64,000 bases of DNA from assembly GCA_030704615.1 (NCBI GenBank), contig CM060733.1, positions 8,740,001-8,804,000 on the forward strand, in the 5' to 3' direction. Positions 12,201 through 22,694 of this stretch are shown piece after piece; the first letter of the stretch is position 1, and each line of letters starts with the position of its first letter. The notes beneath the pieces were generated by a model that saw nothing but the letters and a program-made list of their open reading frames with translations, made no database searches and was not told where the DNA came from. Both the position numbers and the translations under genes were made by a program. Origin of the DNA: Takakia lepidozioides. Taxonomy: Eukaryota; Streptophyta; Takakiopsida; Takakiales; Takakiaceae.

Positions 12201-15200
12201 AGAGAAAGGAAAGAAGAAGAGATGAGTTCTGGGCTATGTCCCCCTTGCCACACAAAGGAAAAAGAGGGGGATGTTTAGATTGTTGTCCTTTGACCCCTCT
12301 ACCTTAAGACAGAAAACTTTCAAATAGTTTACCAGATTCCAGCTTCCTCAAATTTAGCTTTCCATCCTTGCTGGTCATAAACCTCTTGAAAGATGTCCTT
12401 GAACCTGTCACATCAACCATTCAGTGTGCCCTATTGATATTCATGAAGACCTAAAACATAGAGGTCTTTCCAAGCTTTTGACCGCTATAATCAGCTGAAG
12501 ATGCGACACTAGAGTGTGCCCACCATGCCTCTTTAATCACTTCCTATTGATCTCAACTTAAGATAGCTGTAGAAACCAACAGTAAAACTGGGTGGCGTTC
12601 TCCCCCTCTGAAACCTAATAACATTTGTAGGACGCCAGGTGGTAGCAGCCACAAAACTGTACCTAAGGGTTCAGATAGTACTCATGCATTAGAAATGCTT
12701 ATGGAAAACATTGAAGAACTCATAATACGTATATAAGTAAAAGTCCATTTCTGGCAGTGGCTTGTTAGTACCTTCCATCATATTTCTTCAATATGGTGTT
12801 CTTTGTGCTCAAGTACAAGGGCCACTTCTTCTGGTATGCCATGTTCATTGATGCTTCAGCGAATCCTCGGATAGACTGCATTAGGTTATCATTCTCATAG
12901 TCAGTAAAGTGGCCCTCCCCCACACCTTCTGAATCCTTAACATGAAATCCTGGTTGGAAAAATGCAACCCTTACAATACCATATACCTACAGAGAGCCTG
13001 CACACCCTGATGGTACATGCCAAGGGAGACATCATAGATGTTAACTTCCATGGATTCCTCAAGCCTACTGAAGATGGTAATAACAGCAAGTCCTAATATG
13101 GCACAATAATCAGCCTAGACTGGAAATGCATGTACTCACCATTGCATTACCAAATGGACTTTAGCCAAAACGTTAGCTGACAAACCTCTGAGATATCTGA
13201 TAAGAACAGGCAATGAGAATTTTGATCACAAACCTCATCGGTGTTGTACATGGTGAGAGCAACTCCTCCAGCACCGTCAAAGTTATATACTTCCAGATCT
13301 TGTGGCTCTCCACCTTTCTCTGGGACTGCATTCATATAAAGGAAAATTTCCAATTGCTCAACAGTGCTTTGACACAAGGACAATGTGCAACAAGCAGTCA
13401 CTCTGACTTCCACTGAAATTTTCTGAAACCCTAAGACAGTTCGTTAAGGCAAGAGTCTATGGCCAGCTCCATTAGTCCTCTCTCCTATTCATTTCCTTCA
13501 TATGCTGAGAAATGCTGCCAGAGGAAACATACCAAACACCATCCTCAGCTTGCCAGGCCCCTTAATGATTGCATCTGTTGCCTTGTACTGGTCCCCAAAA
13601 GCATGCCTACCGATGCAGATGGGCTTTGTCCAGCCTGCCACACACACCCACACTCTGAACACTCACTCTAGCTGAAAAACCCAATTTGGCCACCATAATG
13701 CCAGTAAATGTTGACATCAGTCACTATGTCCATGGGTATTCACTATTTCTTATTGTACTTTGTCCCTCCCTTCATCCAAACATCCTTGTGCTTTTACATA
13801 CTTGGCAACACTATGCCTGTCAAGCAGAATATTTAGAGGCTGCTTTCTTCTCCACGTGCTACAGTTAATCATAAGTACATTCCTCTAGCTGTACCAGTAC
13901 AGCTCGTAACCAGAGAGAAGCCTTCACAAGTTCAGGAAAAACCCAACTTTTAAAATGTAACAAAGAACAAATGTTTATATCATAAAAATGAACAGGTGGG
14001 TAGCATGATAAACATATTCAAAAATCTGTCTTCCAGTGAGAATCACAGCTAGGAAGTAGGACATACCTGGGACAAGCCGTGGAACATTCTTGCACAAAAT
14101 GGGCTCACGAAAGACAGTGCCTGACAATATTCACCATGTTGTTATCAAATTGCCACTCTTTAAGAAACTCAACCCTTTTCTTAGGGTGCACTTGAACCAT
14201 ACAAGAGCGGACCCCAAATTTACTGAGGCAGATTTGAACCCTACCATTGAGAATGTTCCTGATGGTTCCATTCGGACTTCTCCACATCTGCTTCAACCCA
14301 AACTCCTTGACACGAGTTTCATCTGCACCCCACCAGTGAACACCAACCGCAGTTACTCAAGTTGACAACACATGAAATAGATAGACCACAACTTGACTTC
14401 CATACAGCTGCCTGATTGCAAATGCATGGGAATGGAATGTTAACTTCTATTTGGTGAATGTGCAAAAGCTCTGTGTTGAACACAACAAAACAACAGCATT
14501 AGGATAGCAACAAACCAGGAGTGATAGTAGCACACTTCACTGCTACGTTGTACCTGTTTCAGTAATAACCAGCGCTTCCATCAATAAAGCTCTGGGAAAC
14601 TCCAACTTAAAACATAACTCTACCCTCTCTGAAAATGTAAAGCCAAACTCATAAAATTACTTTGGCTAGATTGCCAGACTCTGCCTTTACTAAGGAGAGA
14701 AAATAGCTGCCAAATTAGCAATATCTCACATCTGAACAATCTCCAGCACAGGAGACTCAGATATCCCCAGATCATTGAGCTTGGTTGGCACTCCGACAAG
14801 GACAGAAGGCAAGAAGGAGGAAAGAGGTTTCATAACATCCACAAACCCCCAAGCCCCAGTAGACCTTGAAGAGAGTTATTTGACCAAATCAAAGAGAGGG
14901 GAGACAGAGAAATAGGAAAAAGTCACATGGATAGAGACATAGACATAGACATAGCTGATTCCATAATAATTCTACTTATTATCTTGAGATAATGGTTTTA
15001 CGTACTGGAGGGTGGCTAGAGCACTTTCCACAGTGACTTTGTCATCAGTGGCATCGCGATTAAGAATTCCCAAATCATAGTACTTGAGATCCACCTCCAG
15101 GAATGGAAAAATGAGCTGCACATCCATTACGCCAGAGACAGAAAAGGTTTACATTCTCTCCAAAATTTAGTGTGCTTGCCAGTACAACATGCATACACGA

Positions 15201-16430
15201 TCCATTATGTTTTGCTTAAAGGAGGAAGCTTAAAGGAAAAATGCTTGACATGAAATTCACAACTTGCAAACCAATCACTGATCAAACCAGCTCCCAAACA
15301 TCCTTCAAACCTCTGTACATACAATAGGTCTAGATCTGCGCTTCCCCACTTCTCTGTGAGCTCATGTCTTACATCCACTTGAAACCAACATACTACTAGG
15401 TAAACAAACTGGTAAATGGAGCTACACACAGCATGCACAAGTTTGCAGTATGTTCATAACCGTCCAACTTTAAAGACCAAAAATACACCTTATCTTTAAT
15501 CATCTGCCAAATGATCCTGGTCATCTCATCCCCTGCACTCCCCCAGATTATGATCACACGTTAGATTCATGTCTCCTGTTATATAAAGGACCGAAAGCAC
15601 CGAACTCTGGTAGACAGAACTACTAAATGCAATTTGACTAGTGGAAAAGGCGAACAACTGCCTTTACCGCAGAAGAAGCTAAACAAAGCTTTCACAACAA
15701 GTGCCAGCTATATTGGTAGAGCCTAGTGCCCGCACACGACAGTAATTCATGGCACCCATCCATAATTCAATTCGTGAATAGTAGAACTATGTCTGGAATC
15801 AAATTTCTCCTCCATGCAATTAATCAAGCTTGAGCTTCAAATTTCTGTGCTCAATAGAACAGAACCATGCTCGATATCGGGACAGTCACTGCGACTTCGT
15901 CACCACAATGGTGAGTAAATTGACAACAGTGCGACTCTATTTAATCCCGCCTTGGGTTACAGCAGACATGGCCTTGTGAAAATTCAAATTCTAAAAAGAA
16001 AGGAATCTTTCGACTCAAAGTTGATAATCCATCAATGAGTGCTAAGCTAAGCTCGTTGTTGACAATTGACAAAAGCGAAATCCGCATCTAGCACAGCAGC
16101 AGATCACGCACGACAACCACCGTCAGGAGTGAGGAGATCCAGAAAATCTCAGGACAGCAGAATCGACGTACCATCCATCTCAACGATGGGATTATCCACC
16201 TTGATCTTCTCAAAAGCCATGGCAGCACACAACACGGCCGAGGAATGGAACTGGGCAGCACAACTAGTCCTCACCCAAACCCCAGGACCACCCACAACAG
16301 AAACCTCCCTGAAAGACAAAGGGCAGGCCCCTCTGGACCCAATCCCAACGATATACTCCCCACTCCCGAGCTTGGAAGCTGCAGATGAGACAGAAAGCAC
16401 CAGGCGCGGTAGTCTGAGCAGGGCCAGCAT
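9284..16430 (-). CDS. ICDH: NADP-dependent isocitrate dehydrogenase with organelle presequence and C-terminal SKL
   Basis: Fifteen exons, in transcription order: 16430-16172, 15532-15489, 15115-15006, 14553-14516, 14322-14245, 14120-14067, 13634-13533, 13325-13234, 12875-12772, 12404-12333, 11779-11664, 11190-11156, 10980-10838, 10235-10113, 9377-9284. All have GT-AG junctions in phase and sum to 1464 nt (487 residues). The enzyme oxidises isocitrate to 2-oxoglutarate and makes NADPH. Family blocks are intact: [32 protein letters not shown], the dehydrogenase signature [20 protein letters not shown] near 344-363, and [18 protein letters not shown]. The first 70 residues ([20 protein letters not shown]...) are Arg/Ser/Ala-rich and look like a mitochondrial or plastid presequence. 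They precede MAFEKIKV, where cytosolic plant enzymes start. That inner ATG (16220) has an excellent context (GCTGCCATGG). The protein ends in ISKL-stop, a canonical peroxisomal signal. Introns hold a 5S-derived SINE and a LINE fragment. Confidence 0.95.
9770..9975 (-). mobile_element. 5S-rRNA-derived SINE with a LINE-type tail, in ICDH intron 14
   Basis: Read on the minus strand, 9975-9859 aligns along essentially the whole of a plant 5S rRNA: GGTGC at the start, AGATCCCGTCAGAACTCTGA in the middle, then GGATGGGTGCCCTCCCGGGA (box C region) and TGCTGCACCC at the end. It is followed at once by AAAAAAAG and then TTCCGCCCAAACTGGGCAGG...GGCCACAAGGCTACAGCAA...GAGTGCATTCTCTCTC, the same 3' tail carried by the LINE copies in this window. 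A 5S head plus a LINE tail is the architecture of SINE3-type elements. The box A region is diverged, so internal promoter activity is doubtful. Flanks are GA-rich, so a target-site duplication (possibly ggagagaga) cannot be called safely. It lies in the sense orientation of the host gene. Confidence 0.8.
11860..12200 (-). mobile_element. LINE ORF2 C-terminal fragment in ICDH intron 10
   Basis: The minus strand reads [16 protein letters not shown], then a Cys-rich stretch (CQCQMC), then degraded sequence containing LFTNFETL. This is the same order as the C terminus of the LINE copy at 24231-24724. The frame is interrupted and the common 3' tail is missing, so it is an older or rearranged copy. 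A GA-rich run at about 12180-12220 borders it. Confidence 0.6.
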
Positions 16431-16974
16431 GGTGCCTCTGCGCGATGCTCTCGCTCCCCCGCACACTGCTCCCCATGCCTCCGCTTCTCCAGGAACACAC
16501 TCACTGCTAACTGAGCCTTGTTAGTTACTGCTAACTATATTCCATATTCCCTCCTTTTTGTACACCGTTAGCCTAATGTCAGTCTACCTTAGTTAGGGCA
16601 AGACCGTTAACCGTATGGGTGATAACGGTAGCCCTAAATACCATGCCAACTTTCTCTGTCTATTTGTCCTTGTCTCTCATCGTTCTGATCTCTTTACTAG
16701 CTGCATCATTGATGATTGCAAACCGTTGTAGAATGTTGTGCATTACTCTTCCCCTAGAAACTTTTGTGCGCAAGCAATCTGTTGTGATAAGCACCTGAAG
16801 GGTGCTGAGATAATAGGGGACATGCTGTACAGCGCTGGAGCTGTACAGATATTTCCGGCCATCGCACAATTACCATCGCTAGCTGTTGTTAGGGGATTGG
16901 AAGGTTGGAGAGGGAGAGGGAGGGGGGCAGTGGGGAAGTGGGTTTGTTCCGATTCTGGGGGAGGTGAGGCGGAG
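16431..16974. promoter_or_regulatory. Shared divergent promoter region of ICDH and the PLP-homeostasis gene
   Basis: Only 544 bp separate the two initiation codons, which point away from each other. Both promoters and both 5' leaders must fit here. I see no clear TATA box; the ICDH side is C/T-rich and the other side GA-rich near 16900. A short frame runs in phase upstream of the second gene's ATG, but nothing supports it as coding. Confidence 0.5.
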
Positions 16975-19900
16975 ATGGCGAGAGCTGCAGAGGGTGCAGC
17001 GGTGGTGGCGTTGCGGAATGTGATGCAAAGAGTGCAGCAGGCGTGTGATCGAGCCTACCGCCCTGCCTCCCAGGTGTGGTGTCTCTGTATCTGTGAAGGG
17101 TTTGGATCTGCCATACCCTAGCGATGGCATTGGCGACCACGTTGCCATCTTGCGCTTTGTTTAGATCACAGGTTTCAGGGTTCAAGGGGGCCCTATCATC
17201 GGTATTATAATGTCCAGCTTGCGTCGCTGAAATTGGAACCCTAGCCTGATTACCGGGAAATGCTCCTTGATGGAAGTATGTTATGAAGATGAACAGAGAT
17301 ATATTCGGAAGACGCGCCCTTTCAATCACCCGGCAAAACACTATGAACGGATATAAAATCAACCCTCAAGTCGATGGTGAAAATGTTACGAAACTTGACG
17401 ACGTCATAGCCAACATTCTTCTGTCGTTTCTTAGGCAGTGCCAGCATATATGCTTGCTAGTTAACCGACATGGTTGTAATCAAGCTTACCACTCAGCTGC
17501 CACGCCTGAAATGATGGAGCAGGTGAGGGTACTGGCAGTAAGCAAGACGAAGCCAGTGGCAGTGATTCAGGAGGTGTATGATGCAGGGCACCGTGATTTT
17601 GGAGAAAATTATGTTCAGGAGCTCATAGACAAGGCACCCGAGGTAGTGTTCCCGGTCCTTGAAACTTGTCACCATTGGTATACCATCTTTCAGAAACATT
17701 TCTTCCTTTGACGAGAGCCCAGCTGGCTGTGCCTTCCACAATGCTCCGCAGCATTGTCAATACCAGGATAGGTTGAAGATTCTTTAGGGAAAAAAATTCA
17801 GGGGTAAGAATTTGTAATTTTGTTCTGACATATGGTAGTTGTTTGCGGGTGGGGGTTGGGTGCACTGATCAGCTGCCTGCTGACATCCAATGGCATTTCA
17901 TTGGTCACCTTCAAAGCAACAAAGCCAAGGCTCTGGTCGGTGGGTGTCTTTCTTCTTCCATTCTGAGCCATGTTCATCAAATTGAGTAACCTCCATGATG
18001 TTGGATTGGGTTTGGGGGGGGCTGCATTTCATTTGCATTCTCTCTCTATTCCAAGTCAGGTGTGCAAAACATCTGTGTCACCGCTGTTGACTAAAAGTTG
18101 CTCTGTCAATCCTTTCTCTCTTTGCACAAGGGTAGTAACTTAGTAAGCATGGTCATCCACTGTTAGTGTACCTGCTAAGTTTGTGGCGGCAGCGAACAAA
18201 GGCGGGGAGTGGTTTGACTCAGGGTGATGATTCACTATTGTGGGGCTGCTATTTCCTCAATTTTCAGTTGGCGTTCCCAATCTCTACATGGTGGAAGGTC
18301 TCGACAGCTCTAAGGTTTGGCTATGCTTGCTGGATCACCTGCTGGTGCTTAGGTCCTGACAAATTTGGTCCTTAACTTGCTTCGCTCTAAGTGGTTGCTG
18401 ATGTGTTGTGGAGGTTCTTGTTGGTGGAGGGAAATGAATTGTGATCGGGTAGATTGTCTAACCAAATGAGACTGAGAACGGCTATGGAGCCTGTTGTATT
18501 GGAGAACATGTAGGTAAGTGGTGAGGTGTCATTGTAAAATCATTGACCTTGTGATGAAGCCAGCTTTGTTTTGCTTACACTGGAAATTTGAAGAGACAAT
18601 AAACATGACCAGTGTGATTTGCATGATTGGTTTCTCCATAGTAATGACATCAATCCATCAGCAAGGTTACCCTCAACAAGGGATAACAGGCTCTTCAATA
18701 ATTGGGCAATATTTTTAAATTGCTTTTGAGGACAGCTCTGATGAGGTGAGGTCTGCTAAGGCTGCAGCAAGGCAGTATGAGTGTAGCCTTCATCTACAAC
18801 TGAAGTTAGCTAAAGTAGTGAAGTTCCAATGAAATTTTAGAGTCACACTTAACCTTTTTTATATTATGCCACTAGGCATTCTTAGAGGTGAGGGTGTTTG
18901 GCAGGTTGCAAACTATTTAGATCGGGCTGTAAGTGGACTGGGAAGGCCGCCTTTGAAAGTCCTGGTACAGGTGAACACTAGTGGAGAGGATTGTAAGTTT
19001 CACAGGCCCTCCTGTTCTTTCTCCTGCTTGTTCCTTTGAACTTGTTGTCCTCTCTTTTTCTGCAATTAGAGAGAGAAAGAGAAACATATACATGCCTTTG
19101 AAGATGTATCAAATTTTGTGGATCTGATTGTGAGTTGTGGTACAGAAACTCATCTGTAAATAGCATATCCATGGTCATGCACACCCAATGTACGTCTATA
19201 TCCAAATGTATATGACCACCGATTTCTCAGATGGCCCATTGGCTATTGTAGAATAGCAAAGTAGATCAAGGAGAGAAAATCTTTAAATTTGTACCTTCCC
19301 TGCGAGATTCCCTGCAGGATATTAAGCCTCCTAGAGCTGGTCATAGCATACCAGTCCACTATCTCAACCCAGCATGCAATCGTGATAGCGCCTGTGCATA
19401 ACTGAGGACAGTCTGGTCATAGTGGATTTGAGTGTTGAAACAAACACTGGCCTCAACATCAAGCTAGAACTCGTATGGTTCTAGCACTGCTACTACACAA
19501 ATGTAACACATCTTCACTGCCATCACATGCTGGAGGAATGGGCTGACTCTGGGTATCACTCGTCTGGTCACATGTGGTTTTGATTGCATTATTGGTTACA
19601 CTGTAGGGATCACAGAGGGAGACAGTGTCTTCAATTTTGGGGGTAGCACAGGATTATTTTTATTGCCCATCCTTTTGCAGTGACATGTGCCTGGATGGGT
19701 CGGGTACAGCCAAGTCAGGAGTGGAGCCATCAGAGTGTGTGCAGCTTGCAAAGCACGTTAAGCAAGACTGTCCTAACTTGCAGTTTTCTGGATTGATGAC
19801 AATTGGCATGCTTGACTATACTTGCACACCGCAAAACTTTCAGGTGTGGCTCTGCCATGGGCTGAACCAAAGTCCTGATTGCGAGTCTTATCTGTACTAA

Positions 19901-20452
19901 ACAGTGCTATTGTTAGCGCTGCTTTTTGTGGTGCCGTGGCCATAACAGCCCTTCAGTTGGCACCGCAACAGGGATTGCTGTTTGCTGTGGAGTGAAGTAG
20001 AACTGCAGGGAGAAAACTTGTACGAGTGTCAGCAGCCTTGACCATCAATGAATCTCACTCCACTTGAAGCATTGAGAACAATACAGCACATATATATCTA
20101 CTTCGTTCGTGCACCATGGCTGTAAGTTGGACACTAGCTATAGGAATTGGGATGCGAGAGATGGTCTGAGCCGGTGTCATAGAGCTGTCATTGCCCTAGC
20201 GCTACTAATGTACTCACATGAGATTTTGCCTTTTGTGAAGTTTGCAAATCATGGGGGAGCATGCTATGGAAGACTGGATGTGTTCCCTATTCTGACAGTT
20301 TGGTGCATCATGATACTCATGGCCTTATTGGGCTTGCAGACGTTATCAAGTTGCAGGGAGGAGGTGTGTAGGGAACTTGAGATACCGGAAGAAGAGTGTG
20401 AGCTTTCAATGGGCATGTCGGGTGACTTCGAACTTGCGGTACTTGTTTGTAG

Positions 20453-20489
<37 letters not shown>

Positions 20490-21093
20490 CTGCTCAAACT
20501 GAGCGCGGGGTCAATGGCCACAAGGCTACGGCAAATAATGTCTTATGCGTATATTCTCTCTCTCTCTCTCTCTCTTTTTGATGTGTACATTCTCTCTGTT
20601 TTGTGTAATTTGAATTTTCTACTCTGTCCCATGGTTGGGGTGCCCTGTGATGTTATGAAGTGTCTTTCCTCCTCTCCGCTGTCTCTCTCTGGTGAAGGTG
20701 GGGGCGGGGCCTTCTGGTCATTAAACACATTCCAGACACCACACAGCTATCTAAGAACCTCATCGCTGGTAAATGGGCCCTCTTATAGAAGGGAGCAGCC
20801 ATGGGATAAGAAAGTAGTGATCTATAAAGCATCACTACCTCTTAGATCACTACATCACTAATTCTTCTTTCCAGTGACTTGAAATTCAAGGTTGATTCCT
20901 ACTTCAGTATTACTTTTGGTATATATGACTTCCAATTTACTCACGTTTATTCAGTCTTTGTTACCATTCCTACTATGCTTGCCATTTGTCTTCATAGACT
21001 TGTGTTGGGCGTATGCAGATTGAAATGGGGAGTACCAATGTGAGAGTTGGATCCACAATCTTTGGACAGCGTGAATACCCTGCCAAGAATTAG
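16975..21093 (+). CDS. Pyridoxal-phosphate homeostasis protein (YggS/PROSC family)
   Basis: Eight exons (16975-17073, 17523-17642, 17873-17939, 18268-18314, 18905-18992, 19710-19843, 20340-20438, 21019-21093) join in phase to 242 residues. That is the usual length of this single-domain TIM-barrel family, which binds PLP and keeps free PLP and amino- and keto-acid pools in balance. VLAVSKTKP carries the PLP lysine (K41). [63 protein letters not shown] and [12 protein letters not shown] are the family blocks in order. The start at 16975 gives the standard N terminus. An in-frame upstream extension exists but would add an unusual 79 residues and I did not use it. No targeting peptide is evident, so a cytosolic location is likely. 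It is divergent from ICDH. Confidence 0.93.
20455..20580 (+). repeat. Solo LINE/SINE 3' tail (copy C) between two CT runs
   Basis: Between CT microsatellites at 20456-20486 and about 20556-20575 lies an approximately 70-bp copy of the family tail: TCTGCTCAAACTGAGCGCGG, then GGTCAATGGCCACAAGGCTA and CGGCAAATAATGTCTTATGC, followed by GTATATTCTCTCT. No ORF2 or 5S part is attached. It sits in intron 7 of the PLP-homeostasis gene, in sense orientation. The CT run on both sides may be the target repeat duplicated on insertion. Confidence 0.7.
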
Positions 21094-22694
21094 TGCTCTA
21101 AACTTTTATGCCAGCATTGAAACAAGTCTCATAACTCGGGCTACTAAACTGACCTAGTTTTTAAACAGATGAACCGTATAGATTTGTAAGATTACCTGCC
21201 AGGCTAGCTCCTCCTTACAAACCCCTGTAAGGTACCTCGCAACGTGGACAAAAGTTCTGATCGGGGAAGTATCTCCAAAAACAAAGGAAAATTTTGGTCG
21301 GTTTTTCTATGGGCCTATAGAGGATATTGAAACCTGTAAATATGGAACATTTGCCCATATACTTTATCCCTACAATTTGCTACTGTTTATGTATGTGATC
21401 CATTGCAGCAGTTGTCCATCCTGGATTGGTAAGGTGTTGGTCCCTAAAACTCCAGTGTCAAAGTTATATTCCTCTTCTTCCGTGATTGTTGCAGTTTTGT
21501 ACATCCAAAGCAAATCTTGTCTACACCATAAAAACCTTCGAAATTTTTCTCTTACAGGGAGGTTATTCAGCACAATATTGGCCACAGGGTGTGGCACTGT
21601 AAGCCCCCGTCCACCGGGGATCTGACAGGGAACACCCCGCAGCAAATATTTTTGGTGTAGTCAGCTGCAGAAATAACACCTTAGGCCTAAGGTGGAGGTC
21701 AACTGTGTATGCAATCTAGCTTTAGATGGGGTTACTGAGTAAACTGATCGCCTATTGACTACATGTGGCCAACCATCCTGGACTGCTGAAAAATTGTTCC
21801 TCTCTGCTGGTAACAGGATGTGAGGGCAAGTGGAAAGCAAAATACATTGATGTTTCCCCAAATCCGCCGCAAGAATGTCTTAGCCCTCCAATATGCACAG
21901 GATTTTCTACAAACAAACTCACGTGTCATTCTCCTTTATCAGTGCCCTGTTTGCCCTATCTGCCCTCTAAGAACCATAACTGTTGAACTTAATTTATGCC
22001 ACGATTGTTGAGAACCTCAGGGCAGGGGAACTTTCAAATCCATCCAATACCATTCACTTAGAAAAAACCTACCTCTCGAGTCTCAATGGTAGATCTCGAC
22101 ATACTTTAATTCCCATCAAACAGTGATTGAGACTTTCACTCGCTTCAAGCTCAACTTTACTTCAAAGATTCGATTATCATCAATAAAAGATTAAAAGAAA
22201 GAATAATTTACACCTGCCACTGCTTTTATACCGTTCCAAAGAAGGCATGTCCTTTTACCATGGCAAAGCACAGCAAAGCTGCTGTACACTCATGGCTGAG
22301 CTAACCTCCTGCATCTTCAGTCACTGAGTTTCCCTGACCTCACTGATTCAGAGTTACTCGGTCACCCAAGCAAGCTTGACCAAGTAACTCGGAAATGAGT
22401 CGTGATGATATTCAAGTGAAATAACATGCCTTTCACAATGGCTAGATGCCTTACAAGGCAAGGAGCTGCATGTCCCCAATGCCCTTCCCTTAAAACATCT
22501 TAGAAAGGCAGAGAGCCAGATACTCTGAGATTCACTCAGCCATTGTAGCTGCAAATAGTCACCAGCCAAGAGACCAAACTCCATAAGAGACAAAAATGAA
22601 AGGCATGGAAAGCAGAGGTTTCAGACAAACGTCCTCCCTCCTGCCCCATTCTCCTTCTGACAATCACCCCCACTATGCAGCAAAACTAAGTATG
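21094..22694. other. Intergenic, convergent 3' ends
   Basis: Tail-to-tail spacer between the PLP-homeostasis gene (+) and the PPR gene (-). Open frames at 21370-21645 (-) and 21765-22011 (+) have no recognisable motifs and no splice context that would extend them. I regard them as chance or old repeat sequence. Confidence 0.4.

Noticed and set aside
16738-16974. In-frame N-terminal extension of the PLP-homeostasis protein
   Set aside because: It would add 79 residues of Gly/Arg-rich, non-conserved sequence; the inner ATG gives the standard family start.
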